Notes: a model not told the origin generated them from the letters alone. 64,000 bases of DNA from Luteimonas terricola (GCF_004352845.1 NZ_SJRX01000001.1:930001-994000), one strand, 5' to 3'. Shown: positions 18,552 to 29,641, counted from the stretch's first letter. Numbers and translations are program-made.

Positions 18552-19925
18552 TCAGTCGGACCTCAACGCGGCCGCGGCCGCGCGCACGCGCAGCTCGAAA
18601 TCGGCCAGTCCCGGCACGCCCGGGTCGGCCACGCGCGCCGCGGCCAGCGCGCTGCGCGCATTGCCGATCTCGCCGGCGCCAAGGCGCTCGTCGCCGACGG
18701 CGAGCCAGCGTTCGGCCAGCTGCCGGCGCGCGGCTGCCAGCTCGCCGGCGTCATCGCCGAGCGCGGCGCGGGCGTCGAGACAGGACGCTGCGCTGCGCAG
18801 GCGGTTGCCGCGCAGCGCAAGCGCGTGACACTCCTGCGCCGCCGGAAGCAGCCGGGTCGCCGCCGCGGCGACGGCCGGTGATGCAGGGTCCAGCGCGCGT
18901 GCCTCCGCGACCTTGCCCACGGCGCTGCCACCGGGCGGAGCGAAGATGTTTCCGGCCGCGCGCGCGGCCTCGGCCTCCGCCAGCAGCGAGGCCACGCGTT
19001 GCGCGCGCTGGTCGGCACCCATCGCCGCAACGCGGGCGTCCCCTTCCGGCCCGGCGCCGGCACCTGGAAGCCCGATGGCCTCGCCGGCAAGCAAGCGCGC
19101 CACGCCATCGCCATCCAGGCCCGACTCCTCCATCAGCCTCGCCACCGTATCGGGCAGGTCGATGTGGGCGGGATCGTAGCCGCGCACGGTGGCGACCAGG
19201 CGCACCGCGTGCCCGACGTCGCCGGCGCGCAGGGCCTCGCGGGCCTGTGCCAGGAGTTCGCCCAGCGCATCCTCCCGGCCGCGGAGCGCGCCCGCGTGCG
19301 CCGGCTCCAGCGCCAGCACGCGTGCGTACAGCGGCAATGCGCTGCCGGGACCGTCGTCCAGCCGTCCCCGGGCATGCGCGAGTTCGGCGCGGGCGAACAT
19401 GCCGTCGATACCGGCCTGGCCGGCCTCGCGCGTGCGCAAGGCGTCGGCCAGGGCGTCGGCTTCGGCGCGCGGAACCGACAGCGCGCGCGCCAGTGCCAGG
19501 TGGCGGTGGGCGTCGGCGAAGCGATCCTCGGCCAGCGCCGTGCGCGCCTGGCCGAGCGCGGCCACCGCCACCCGGGCCAGGCCCTGCCGCGCTTCGCCGC
19601 GATCGGGATCCATGGCCAGCGCCGCTTCAAACAGCTCGCGCGCCCCGCGGCCGTCTTTGGCGCTCAGCATGCCGCGGGCCAATGCGCGTTCGGCTTCATC
19701 GTGCAGCGCCTGCGCACGCGTCTGCGGCCAGAGCCAGGCGCCGATGGGCGCGCGCAGCATCGCCAGCGCCACCACCAGCAGCATCGAGCCGATCAGCCAC
19801 CAGCGCCAGTGGCGCAGCATGCCCAGGCGTTCGGGCATACCGGCAAGCCAGCGCGCGATGGCGTCGGCGCCGGGCGGTTCGGGGAACGGGTCGGCCTGCC
19901 TGCGCGGATTCACGCGGCCGAGCAT
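18552..19925 (-). CDS. Membrane-anchored helical repeat protein of unknown function
   Basis: 457 residues. One membrane segment at about 41-62 (WWLIGSMLLVVALAMLRAPIGAWLW) follows a short cytoplasmic N-terminus. The remaining 390 residues are Ala-rich helices with TPR-like spacing (ARELFEAALAMDPDRGEARQGLARV, ALPLYARVLALEPAHAGALRGRED), all predicted periplasmic. I cannot name the family. It follows relA by 72 bases on the same strand and ends nine bases from the convergent glycosyltransferase gene. A short 15-bp tandem repeat lies just upstream. The start at 19925 is the first ATG; MPERLGM further in is a possible alternative. Confidence 0.75.
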   Translation of the reverse strand: MLGRVNPRRQADPFPEPPGADAIARWLAGMPERLGMLRHWRWWLIGSMLLVVALAMLRAPIGAWLWPQTRAQALHDEAERALARGMLSAKDGRGARELFEAALAMDPDRGEARQGLARVAVAALGQARTALAEDRFADAHRHLALARALSVPRAEADALADALRTREAGQAGIDGMFARAELAHARGRLDDGPGSALPLYARVLALEPAHAGALRGREDALGELLAQAREALRAGDVGHAVRLVATVRGYDPAHIDLPDTVARLMEESGLDGDGVARLLAGEAIGLPGAGAGPEGDARVAAMGADQRAQRVASLLAEAEAARAAGNIFAPPGGSAVGKVAEARALDPASPAVAAAATRLLPAAQECHALALRGNRLRSAASCLDARAALGDDAGELAAARRQLAERWLAVGDERLGAGEIGNARSALAAARVADPGVPGLADFELRVRAAAAALRSD

Positions 19926-19945
19926 AAACGGCAGCGCATGAACAC

Positions 19946-19990
19946 GTTGGTCGCAAGCAGGTTGGTCGCAAGCAGGCCCGCCGCAAGCAC
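19946..19990. repeat. 15-bp tandem repeat between relA and the downstream gene
   Basis: Two perfect copies of GTTGGTCGCAAGCAG (19946-19960 and 19961-19975) and a decayed third (19976-19990). It fills most of the 72-base gap. No function can be inferred. Confidence 0.85.
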
Positions 19991-19997
19991 GACGGAC

Positions 19998-22175
19998 TCA
20001 GGCACGGTACGCGCGCTCGACGCCGGGCAGCGCTTCCAGCCGACCCAGCAGGCGCGAGAGCTGGCCGAAGTCCGCCACGCGCAGCGACACCCGCAGCTGC
20101 ACGCGGCCGGCGCCGCGCGACGCGCCGCCGTCGATGGACAACACGTGCGCATCCTCCTGCGCGATCAGGTTGGTCACGTCCTTGAGCAGGTGTTTGCGGT
20201 CGACCGCATCAAGGGTGACCGCGGCCTCGTGTCCGCCGCCCGATGCGCTCCACTCCACCGGCAGCACGCGCTGCGGCTCCTTCGCCTCCAGCCGCGCGAA
20301 GGCCGCGCAGTCGGCGCGGTGCACGCTCACTCCGCGCGACCGTGTCAGGTAGCCGCGGATGGCCTCGCCGGGCAGCGGGTGGCAGCAGCGCGCGATCTGC
20401 ACCAGCAGGTTGTCGACGCCGACCACGGTGAAATCCTGCCCGCCGCCGCGGCGCACGCGCTTCGGGGCACGCAGGGCGATGACGCCGCCGTCGTCGGCCG
20501 CCTCCGCCTCCCGCTGGGCACGCTCGTATTCGGACAGTGCGCGCGCCACCTGGTGCGGACCGACGTCGCCCAGGGCGACATGGACGTGCAGCTCATCGAC
20601 GCTGTCGACGTTGAAGCGGCGCAGGACCGGCGCCAGGTCGGCCTGCGCCAGGCCGACGCGCTTGAGTTCGCGCTCCAGGAGTTCGCGGCCGTCCTGCAGG
20701 TTGCGTGCGCGGTCGAGCCTGTGGAACCACGACCGCACCTTCTCGCGCGAGCGCGCGCTGGCGAGATAGCCGTTGGTGATCATCAGCCAGTCGCGGCGCG
20801 GCTCGGCGACCTTGCCGGTCATGATCTCGACGCGATCGCCACTGCGCAGCACGTGGTCGAGCGGCACGATGCGGCCATCGACCTTGGCGCCGCGGCAGCG
20901 GTGGCCGACCTCGGTATGCACGCGGTAGGCGAAGTCCAGTGGCGTCGCGCCGCGCGGCAGGTCGATGACCTCGCCCTTGGGCGTCAGCGCATAGATGCGG
21001 TCCTCGACCAGCTCGGTGTCGAAGGCGCCGGCCAGGACGCCGTCGCCGGTGTCGGCGGTGGCGTCGAGGAGGCTGCGCATCCACTCGATCTTGCGGTTGA
21101 CCGCGGCCTCGCCGGCGGCCGAGCGCTGCGAGCCACCGCTCTCTTTATAGCGCCAGTGCGCGGCCACCCCGCGCTCGGCCTGCTCGTGCATCTCGCGGGT
21201 GCGGATCTGTATTTCCAGCGTCTTGCCACCCGGGCCGACCACCGCCGTGTGCAGCGAGCGGTAGTCGTTGTTCTTCGGGCGCGCGATGTAGTCGTCGAAC
21301 TCGCCCGGCACCGGCGTCCACAGCGCGTGCACCGTGCCCAGGGCCGCGTAGCACGCCTGCACGTCGTCGACCAGCACGCGCACCGCGCGCAGGTCGTAGA
21401 GCTCGCCGATCGGCACGCCCTTCTTCTGCATCTTCTTCCAGATGCTGTAGATGTGCTTCGGACGCCCGGCGATGTCGCCCTTCACACCGGCTGCCGACAA
21501 GGCGCCCTCGAGCGCCGCCGTGACTTCGGCGATATAGCGTTCGCGCCCGGCCCGCGTGTCGTCGAGCAGCTTGGCGATGCGGTGATAGGTGTCGGGCTCG
21601 AGGTGGCGGAAGGCCAGGTCCTCGAGCTCCCATTTCAGCTGCCAGATGCCCAGGCGGTTCGCCAGCGGGGCGTGGATGTCGCGGGTCAGCCGCGCCAGTG
21701 CCAGGCGCTCTTCGCCAGTCAGCGACGCGGCCGCGCGCATCCGGGCCAGCTGCCTGGCAAGCAGGATCGGCACCACGCGCAGGTCGCGCACGATGGCAAG
21801 CAGCAGCCGGCGCAGGCCCTCGTGGCCGCGACGGGCACCCTGCTCGGCATGCAGCGCCCAGACCTGGTTGGCGGCAACCTGGCCCTCGAGCAGGGCCGGC
21901 AGTGCCGCCCCCGCGGCCAGCTTCGAAGCGGCATGGCCTGCGGCCCAGTCCGGCACCGCATGCAGGATGGCCGCGGCCATGACGTCGCCGTCGGCATCGA
22001 GCAGGGCCAGTGCCGCGAGGGTGTCCTCCAGCACCGCGCGCGTATCGATGCAGGCCGCGCGGCCGGGCGCCGCCGCGTCGCGCAGCAGCCCGGACGCCGG
22101 GCGCGGCAGCATCCGCAGCGCGGGCAGCGCCAGCAGGGTCTCGATGTCCACAGTGTCGACCACGTCGAACGCCAA
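19998..22175 (-). CDS. relA: RelA, GTP pyrophosphokinase ((p)ppGpp synthetase I)
   Basis: 725 residues. The HD region is degenerate (AAAILHAVPDWA where SpoT has HDxxED), so no hydrolase is expected. The synthetase follows: YDLRAVRVLVDD, then VPGEFDDYIARPKNNDYRSLHT, where the EFDD (ExDD) motif is that of synthetase-only RelA, and LEIQIRTREMHEQAERGVAAHW. Next come TGS (VIDLPRGATPLDFAYRVHTEVGH), a zinc-finger/CC region with ARCCHPLPGEAI, and the ACT domain. It makes the alarmone at stalled ribosomes. The TTG at 22175 is the first possible start; a GTG four codons on is an alternative. The 55-base gap to the divergent gene is very short. Confidence 0.94.
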   Translation of the reverse strand: MAFDVVDTVDIETLLALPALRMLPRPASGLLRDAAAPGRAACIDTRAVLEDTLAALALLDADGDVMAAAILHAVPDWAAGHAASKLAAGAALPALLEGQVAANQVWALHAEQGARRGHEGLRRLLLAIVRDLRVVPILLARQLARMRAAASLTGEERLALARLTRDIHAPLANRLGIWQLKWELEDLAFRHLEPDTYHRIAKLLDDTRAGRERYIAEVTAALEGALSAAGVKGDIAGRPKHIYSIWKKMQKKGVPIGELYDLRAVRVLVDDVQACYAALGTVHALWTPVPGEFDDYIARPKNNDYRSLHTAVVGPGGKTLEIQIRTREMHEQAERGVAAHWRYKESGGSQRSAAGEAAVNRKIEWMRSLLDATADTGDGVLAGAFDTELVEDRIYALTPKGEVIDLPRGATPLDFAYRVHTEVGHRCRGAKVDGRIVPLDHVLRSGDRVEIMTGKVAEPRRDWLMITNGYLASARSREKVRSWFHRLDRARNLQDGRELLERELKRVGLAQADLAPVLRRFNVDSVDELHVHVALGDVGPHQVARALSEYERAQREAEAADDGGVIALRAPKRVRRGGGQDFTVVGVDNLLVQIARCCHPLPGEAIRGYLTRSRGVSVHRADCAAFARLEAKEPQRVLPVEWSASGGGHEAAVTLDAVDRKHLLKDVTNLIAQEDAHVLSIDGGASRGAGRVQLRVSLRVADFGQLSRLLGRLEALPGVERAYRA

Positions 22176-22230
22176 TCCACGGGCTTGGACGGTTTACACT
22201 AGCTCGACCTCGCCCCCGGGAACAGACGCC

Positions 22231-22710
22231 ATGCCGGTACGCAGCATTTTCCTTGCCGCCCTGCTCTTCATCGCCGCCCCGGCCGCGGCCCAGCAGGCGA
22301 TCCAGACGCAGATGACACCCGAGGAGTTCAAGGCCGCGGGCCTGGACAAGCTCAGCGCGGACGAGCTCGAACGGCTCGACGCCTGGCTCAACCGCACCAT
22401 CCAGGGCGAGACCGCCAAGGCCGTCGTCGATGCCAAGGAAAAAGTTGTCGAGGAGCAGCGCGGCTTCGCCACCATCGGCTCCACGGAGCCGATCGAGTCG
22501 CGCATCAGCGGCGAGTTCCGCGGCTTCGCCAAGGGCAACGAGTACACCCTGGACAATGGCCATGTGTGGAAGCAGGTGGACGATTCGAAGCTGTCGGGCG
22601 TGCGCCAGGACAACCCTGCGGTGCGCCTGAACGTCAGCGTGATGGGCAGCGCCTGGTACCTGAAGGTCGAAGGCTACAACACCCGCGCCAAGGTCGTGCG
22701 CATCAAGTAA
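22231..22710 (+). CDS. Small exported protein of unknown function
   Basis: 159 residues with a clear Sec signal peptide (MPVRSIFLAALLFIAAPAAA, cleavage after AAAQ-like). The mature part has a helical section (MTPEEFKAAGLDKLSADELERL), a lysine/glutamate-rich stretch, and a beta-rich C-terminus (FRGFAKGNEYTLDNGHVWKQ, SAWYLKVEGYNTRAKVVRIK). No catalytic motif is seen. The TPEEFxxAGLxKLSxxEL pattern recurs in xanthomonad periplasmic proteins as far as I recall, without assigned role. The stop overlaps the convergent hrpA stop by eight bases. ATG at 22231 is the only start that includes the signal peptide. Confidence 0.8.
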   Translation: MPVRSIFLAALLFIAAPAAAQQAIQTQMTPEEFKAAGLDKLSADELERLDAWLNRTIQGETAKAVVDAKEKVVEEQRGFATIGSTEPIESRISGEFRGFAKGNEYTLDNGHVWKQVDDSKLSGVRQDNPAVRLNVSVMGSAWYLKVEGYNTRAKVVRIK

Positions 22711-25700
22711 GCGCGGCCAGCCGCGCCGCCAGTTTCTTCGGCGACACCCCGCCCTTCGCGCCAAGCTCCTGCGCGAAGACCTGCACGCGCAGCTCTTCCA
22801 GGTCCCAGCGCAGGGCCTGCCAGCCGGGTTCGCCCGCACGCCCCCCGGCCGCCGCAAGCGCCAGCGCGTCGGCGAAGGGCTTGAGTTCGAGCATGCGCTG
22901 CTGGTCGCGCGTGGGGTCGTTCAGCGCGCGGCCGGCGCGGGTGGCCAGGGCCTTCAGGTAGCGCGGGTACTCGGCCAGTACCGCGGCGGGGACCTCGCGC
23001 AGGAAGCCGGCGGGCGCCAGCGCAGCCAGCTGCGCCTGCATGTCATCCAGGTTGCCGCGCGCCCAGCCCATCAGCTTGGCGTCGAGCGCGGCGCGCGCCT
23101 CGGCCACCAGGGCGAGGATCGTCTCCGCCTGCTGCAGGCGGCGCATCGCCTCGGGAAACAGGGCCTTGCCGACGGCGTCGCTGCACGCCGCAAAGGCCGA
23201 GGGGTCGCGTATATCGCCCAGGCCTTCAGCGGTCAACGCAGCGAAGGCGCCGTCCACCAGGTCCTGGCGCAGGGTGTCCGCCGGACGGCTGCCGCCGGCG
23301 CCCCGCGGCGCGGTGGACTCGATCGCGGCATACAGCAGCGCCGTCTTCGACTGCACCGGCAGCTGCTTGCGCGCATGGCGCACGCGGTCGGCGACGGCCA
23401 GCGCCAGCAGCCGACGCACGCCGCGGGGGTGTTGGCGCTCGGCCTCGGCACGGTCGGCGTGGACCTCCAGCGACACGCTGTCGCCGTCGTCGTGCAGCGC
23501 CGGGAATGCCGGCACGCCGCCGGCGCCGGGCACGGAGACCGGGATCGGCATGTCAGGGAACGCGGTCAGCGCCTCGCGCGCCAGCCCGGCGGACGCGTGC
23601 GCGGCGAACGCGTCGGCGGCGTGCGCGCCGAAGCGTCCGCGGAGTTCGTCCAGGTCGCGCGATTCGGCCAGCACGCGGCGGCCGTCGGCATCGAGCAGGC
23701 GCAGGTTGGCGCGCAGGTGCGGCTCCAGCGCCGCGTCGTCGAAGTCGGTGGCGCCGATCTCCACGCCCGTCAGGCGCTTGAGGAAGCGCGCAAGCGCGCC
23801 GCCGATGCTGTCGGTGGCCGCGTCGGCGCCGCCATGGGCGTCTGCGAAGGCGCGCGCGAAGTCGGGCGCCGGCACGAAGTTGCGGCGCAGGGCCTTGGGC
23901 AGGCCGCGCAGCAGGGCGGTGGCTTTCTCCTGCACGAAGCCCGGCGCCAGCCAGCCCAGTCGTGGACCATCCAGGGCGTTGAGCAGGTGCAGCGGCACGA
24001 CCACGGTCATGCCGTCGTCGGGCGCGCCGGGCTCGAAGCGATAATGCACGGCCAGCCGCGCATCCCCCAGCGGGTAGTACGCGGGGAAGCGCTCCGCATC
24101 GCTGCCGTCGGCGACCAGCAGGTCGTCGCGGGTCCACTGCAGCTCGCGCCGCTGCTCCTTCGTCAGCTTCGCGTACCAGGCGTCCAGCGCCTGGGCGCTG
24201 ATGAGCTCGGCGGGAATGCGGTCGCGATACCAGCGCAGCATCCAGTCCTCGTCGACCACGAGGCCTGTGCGGCGTTGCTTCGCCTCTTCCTCCTCGGCCG
24301 ATGCCAGCGCGCGGCGGTTGCGGGCGACGACATCCGCGCGCAGGTTGATCTCGCCGGCGACCAGGCCGTCGCGCAGGAACAGTTCGCGCGCCTCCTCCGG
24401 ATAGTGGGCGCCATAGTGGAACGGCCGCGCAGCGGCCAGCACCAGGCCGAACAGGCCGACCTGCTCGCTGCCGACCACGCGGCCCTGCCTGCGCGACCAG
24501 CGCGGATCGAAGTGGCGCCGGGAGAGCAGGTGCGGCAGCTCCGCCTCCACCCACTCCGGCTCGATCGCGCCATTGGTCAGCGCCCACACTTTCTCGGTGT
24601 CGAGCAGGGTGGCGGTGAGCAGCCACGGCGGCGGTCGCGAGCTCAGCGTCGACCCGGGGAAGAGCTGGAAGCGCCGCCCGCGCGGCCCTTCGTAGCTGAC
24701 CTGCCGGCGCTTGTCGCGCTCGGGCAGGGCGTGGCCGACCTGGGTGGGCAGCCCCGCCATGAGCGCGCGGTGGACGCTCTGGTAGAGATCACGCGCGGCA
24801 GCGGCGGCATCCTTCATGACGCTGTCGGTTGTTCCCTGGCGCGGGCGCCGGCGCGATCGGCGGACGCCTTCCCGGGCGGGCGCCGCCGCAGCCGCCTGCT
24901 CGGCGTCATCGTCCTCGCCCGCGGCGAAGAGCACGTCGCCGGCGCGATCCTCCTCGCTCCAGCCCAGTCCTTCGCACTGCAGCTTCAGCTGGCGATGCAG
25001 CTCGCGCCATTCGCGCATGCGCAGGAAGCCCAGGAAGTTGCGGTCGCACCACTTGCGCAGCTGCGACTGGGTCAGGTCCTGGTGCGCGACGCGATAGGCC
25101 TCCCACAGGCGCAGGATGGCCACGAACTCCGACTTCGGATCCCGGAAGGCGGCATGGGCCGCATCGGCCGCCCCACGCTGGTCGGCCGGGCGCTCGCGTG
25201 GATCCTGGATGCCGAGGAAGCTCGCGATCACCAGCATCTCGCGCAGGCAGCGATGGTCGTTCGCAGCCACCAGCATGCGCCCGAGCTTCACGTCCACCGA
25301 CAGCTTCGCCATCGCCTGGCCGTGGGCGGTGAGCTTGCGCGCCGCGTCCACCGCGCCGAGCTCGGCCAGCTGCTGCCAGCCGTCGGCGATCGCGCGCGCG
25401 TCGGGCGGCTCCAGGAAAGGGAAGTCTTCGATCGCACCCAGGCCCAGCGCCAGCATGCGCAGGATCACGCCGGCCAGCGCGGCGCGGCGGATCTCGGGGT
25501 CGGTGAACTCCGGACGCGCGGCGAAGTCGGCCTCGTCGTACAGCCGGTAGCAGGTGCCCGGAGCGATGCGGCCGCAGCGGCCGGCGCGCTGGTTGGCGCT
25601 GGCCTGGCTGATCGGTTCGATATGCAGGCGGTCGAGCTTCTGCCGCGGGCTGTAGCGCTTGACCCGCGCCAGCCCCGGATCTACCACGTAATGGATGCGC

Positions 25701-26815
25701 GGCACCGTCAGCGAGGTTTCGGCGACGTTGGTCGCAAGCACGATGCGGCGCTGCGAACCGGGGTTGAACACGCGGTCCTGGTCGCGCACCGACAGGCGCG
25801 CGTACAGCGGCAGCACCTCGGTGTGGCGGTATTTGCGGCCCTCGAGCGCACGGTGCGCGTCGCGGATCTCGCGCTCGCCCGGGAGGAACACCAGCACGTC
25901 GCCACCCATGCCGCTGCCGCCGCGCATGATGATTTCGTCGCAGGCAGCGACGATGCCGTCGGTGGTGGACATCGCGCCGTCGTCGCCCGGGACGGTGCCG
26001 TCCGCGCCGCCGGCGAGCGCGCGGTAGCGCATTTCGACCGGGTAGCCGCGGCCTTCGACATCGACCACCGGCGCATCGTTGAAGTGCGCCGAGAAGCGCG
26101 CGGTATCGATGGTGGCCGAGGTCACGACCAGCTTCAGGTCGGGCCGCTTCGCCAGCAGCTGCTTCAGGTAACCGAGCAGGAAGTCGATGTTGAGGCTGCG
26201 CTCGTGCGCCTCGTCGATGATCAGGGTGTCGTAGCGCGACAGCCAGCGGTCGGACTGGATCTCGGCCAGCAGGATGCCGTCGGTCATGAACTTGACCGCG
26301 GTCTGCTCGCCGACCTTTTCGGTGAAGCGCACCTGGTAGCCCACGGCGCCGCCCAACGGCACCTGCAGCTCTTCGGCCACGCGCCGCGCCACCGCGCGCG
26401 CTGCGATGCGGCGCGGCTGGGTGCAGCCGATCAGGCCCGCCGCGCCGCGGCCCGCGGCCAGGCACAGCTTGGGCAGCTGGGTGGTCTTGCCGGAACCGGT
26501 CTCGCCGGCCACCACCACCACCTGGTGCGCGCGCAGGAGTTCGACGATGCGCTCGGCCTCGGCCGCGATCGGGAGCGACGGATCGACCTCCGCGCGCGGC
26601 AGGCTGGCGGCGCGCGCTTCGCGCTGCGCCACCGAGCGCGCGAGTGCGTCCTCGAACGCCTTGCGACGGACCTCGTCCCCACGCGCCTGCTCATGGCGTC
26701 GCCACAGGCCGAGCAGCCGGCCGCGGTCGCGGCTCAGCGCGCCATCGATGCCCTCGCGCCCCGGACGTCTTGACGCCAGGCTTGCATTGCGGGGGCTAGA
26801 CTCCATTTCATTCAT
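22703..26815 (-). CDS. hrpA: HrpA, DEAH-box ATP-dependent RNA helicase
   Basis: 1370 residues from the ATG at 26815, close to the E. coli HrpA size. Walker A is GETGSGKTTQ (K110); Walker B is DEAH in LIIDEAHERSLNIDFLLGYLK; SAT motif in VVTSATID; motif VI in QRAGRCGRIAPGTCYRLY. Helicase-associated and OB-like domains and the long C-terminal HrpA-specific domain follow. HrpA resolves stalled or collided ribosomes in E. coli and acts in mRNA processing. The open frame continues 130 codons upstream across dps, which is a shadow; ATG codons at 26815 and 26806 are both possible. Divergent from dps. Confidence 0.95.
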   Translation of the reverse strand: MNEMESSPRNASLASRRPGREGIDGALSRDRGRLLGLWRRHEQARGDEVRRKAFEDALARSVAQREARAASLPRAEVDPSLPIAAEAERIVELLRAHQVVVVAGETGSGKTTQLPKLCLAAGRGAAGLIGCTQPRRIAARAVARRVAEELQVPLGGAVGYQVRFTEKVGEQTAVKFMTDGILLAEIQSDRWLSRYDTLIIDEAHERSLNIDFLLGYLKQLLAKRPDLKLVVTSATIDTARFSAHFNDAPVVDVEGRGYPVEMRYRALAGGADGTVPGDDGAMSTTDGIVAACDEIIMRGGSGMGGDVLVFLPGEREIRDAHRALEGRKYRHTEVLPLYARLSVRDQDRVFNPGSQRRIVLATNVAETSLTVPRIHYVVDPGLARVKRYSPRQKLDRLHIEPISQASANQRAGRCGRIAPGTCYRLYDEADFAARPEFTDPEIRRAALAGVILRMLALGLGAIEDFPFLEPPDARAIADGWQQLAELGAVDAARKLTAHGQAMAKLSVDVKLGRMLVAANDHRCLREMLVIASFLGIQDPRERPADQRGAADAAHAAFRDPKSEFVAILRLWEAYRVAHQDLTQSQLRKWCDRNFLGFLRMREWRELHRQLKLQCEGLGWSEEDRAGDVLFAAGEDDDAEQAAAAAPAREGVRRSRRRPRQGTTDSVMKDAAAAARDLYQSVHRALMAGLPTQVGHALPERDKRRQVSYEGPRGRRFQLFPGSTLSSRPPPWLLTATLLDTEKVWALTNGAIEPEWVEAELPHLLSRRHFDPRWSRRQGRVVGSEQVGLFGLVLAAARPFHYGAHYPEEARELFLRDGLVAGEINLRADVVARNRRALASAEEEEAKQRRTGLVVDEDWMLRWYRDRIPAELISAQALDAWYAKLTKEQRRELQWTRDDLLVADGSDAERFPAYYPLGDARLAVHYRFEPGAPDDGMTVVVPLHLLNALDGPRLGWLAPGFVQEKATALLRGLPKALRRNFVPAPDFARAFADAHGGADAATDSIGGALARFLKRLTGVEIGATDFDDAALEPHLRANLRLLDADGRRVLAESRDLDELRGRFGAHAADAFAAHASAGLAREALTAFPDMPIPVSVPGAGGVPAFPALHDDGDSVSLEVHADRAEAERQHPRGVRRLLALAVADRVRHARKQLPVQSKTALLYAAIESTAPRGAGGSRPADTLRQDLVDGAFAALTAEGLGDIRDPSAFAACSDAVGKALFPEAMRRLQQAETILALVAEARAALDAKLMGWARGNLDDMQAQLAALAPAGFLREVPAAVLAEYPRYLKALATRAGRALNDPTRDQQRMLELKPFADALALAAAGGRAGEPGWQALRWDLEELRVQVFAQELGAKGGVSPKKLAARLAALT

Positions 26816-26897
26816 GCACGATTCGCAGCTCCGGGCCGCTTCATTCCCCTCCCCATATCGCGCCCATTGTCGCGCGCTGACAAGAAAGGACACAGTG

Positions 26898-27485
26898 ATG
26901 GCGAAGACCAAGACGAAAACCAGGACCAAGAACGAAACCACGGCCGCCAAGCGGACGGGTTCGCGCAAGGCCGCTCCCGTCGCCTCCCCCGCCGCCGGTT
27001 CGGTGGCTCCGGGCGTGGATATCGGGATCGCGGACAGGGATCGCAAGACGATCTCGCAGGATCTCGCCCAGTTCCTGTCCGACAGTTTCACCCTGTACCT
27101 GAAGACCCACAACTTCCACTGGAACGTGACCGGGCCGATGTTCAACTCGCTGCACGCGATGTTCATGGACCAGTACACCGAACAGTGGAACGCGCTCGAC
27201 GACATCGCCGAGCGAATCCGCGCACTGGGCTACAACGCGCCGGGTTCCTACGCCGAGTTCATCAAACTGTCGACGATCGCCGAAGAGCCGGGCCTCACCG
27301 AAGCGCCGGACTGGCGTGCCATGGTGGGCCAGCTGGTCGACGGCAACGAGGCCGTGTGCCGCACCGCCCGCAGGGCCCTGTCCCACGCCGATGACGCCGG
27401 CGACGACCCCACCGTGGACCTCCTGACCCAGCGCCTGCAGATCCACGAGAAGAACGCCTGGATGCTGCGCTCCCTGCTGCAGTGA
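26898..27485 (+). CDS. dps: Dps-family DNA-binding ferritin with long basic N-terminal tail
   Basis: 195 residues. Residues about 45-195 are a Dps four-helix bundle with the ferroxidase signature (LKTHNFHWNVTGPMFNSLHAMFMDQYTEQWNALDDIAERIRALG). It oxidises and stores iron and protects DNA under stress. The first 30 residues are rich in Lys, Arg and Thr (MAKTKTKTRTKNETTAAKR), like histone tails, so DNA binding through the tail is likely. Ribosome site AAGAAAGGA lies seven bases before the ATG. A low-specificity -10 (TAGACT, 26797) about 100 bases upstream could serve it. A repeat follows the stop. Confidence 0.93.
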   Translation: MAKTKTKTRTKNETTAAKRTGSRKAAPVASPAAGSVAPGVDIGIADRDRKTISQDLAQFLSDSFTLYLKTHNFHWNVTGPMFNSLHAMFMDQYTEQWNALDDIAERIRALGYNAPGSYAEFIKLSTIAEEPGLTEAPDWRAMVGQLVDGNEAVCRTARRALSHADDAGDDPTVDLLTQRLQIHEKNAWMLRSLLQ

Positions 27486-27533
27486 TGTCGCATACGCTGC
27501 GCGTCTGACGACCACGGGGCGGTGACCTGAAAG

Positions 27534-27562
27534 GCCCCGTCGCGGCCGGGAGGCCTTCGCGG
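27534..27562. repeat. 29-bp GC-rich repeat core, copy 1 (dps-recQ gap)
   Basis: Starts GCCCCGTCGCGGCCGGG and ends GGCCTTCGCGG. It matches 53131-53159 (same orientation) and 53209-53237 (opposite) with two or three differences over 29 bases, including the flank GTGACCTG just before. It overlaps a local hairpin CGCGGGG...CCCCGCG at 27557-27580. Lies in the 216-base gap between dps and recQ, which otherwise holds nothing I can assign. Confidence 0.85.
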
Positions 27563-27701
27563 GGATCTGGAGGGCCCCGCGCTCTGCTGCTCGGCAAGTC
27601 TTGACTCCAGGGACGACGCCGCACATGGCGAAGCCTTCCTACCCGTGCCCGGGGCCGATACCCGATAGGCCAGCAGTGGGTATCGCCGGTATCCTTGGCG
27701 C

Positions 27702-29528
<1,827 letters not shown>

Positions 29529-29546
29529 AGGCGCTGCCTGTGCTGT

Positions 29547-29622
29547 TGGTGGGCCGTGATGGATTCGAACCATCGACCAGCGGATTAAAAGTCCGATGCT
29601 CTACCGACTGAGCTAACGGCCC
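29547..29622 (-). tRNA. tRNA-Lys (anticodon TTT)
   Basis: 76 nt including an encoded CCA. Acceptor GGGCCGT pairs with ACGGCCC, the D arm has GCTC/GAGC, the anticodon loop is CTTTTAA with TTT, and the T arm is GATGG-TTCGAAT-CCATC. The first pair of the anticodon stem is a T/C mismatch, the rest pairs normally. No integrase or direct repeat beside it suggests it is used as an attachment site. Confidence 0.96.
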
Positions 29623-29635
29623 CACGAGACCGCGA

Positions 29636-29641
29636 ATTATG
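29636..29641 (-). promoter_or_regulatory. Probable -10 box for tRNA-Lys
   Basis: CATAAT on the minus strand, 13 bases before the mature 5' end, which is where a stable-RNA promoter should be. The -35 region 16-17 bases upstream (around TGCGGC) is weak. Confidence 0.45.

Noticed and set aside
18999-22202. 1067-codon plus-strand frame
   Set aside because: Antisense to relA and the repeat protein. No motif or start signal; typical GC-skew shadow.
23375-26773. 1132-codon plus-strand frame
   Set aside because: Antisense to hrpA, whose helicase motifs are in the minus frame.
26770-26802. TTGACG...TAGACT as the dps promoter
   Set aside because: The spacer is 21 bases, too long for a normal sigma-70 promoter, so it is not listed as a feature.
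29547-29622. tRNA-Lys as phage or island attachment site
   Set aside because: No integrase, no flanking direct repeat of the tRNA 3' end, and house-keeping genes on both sides.
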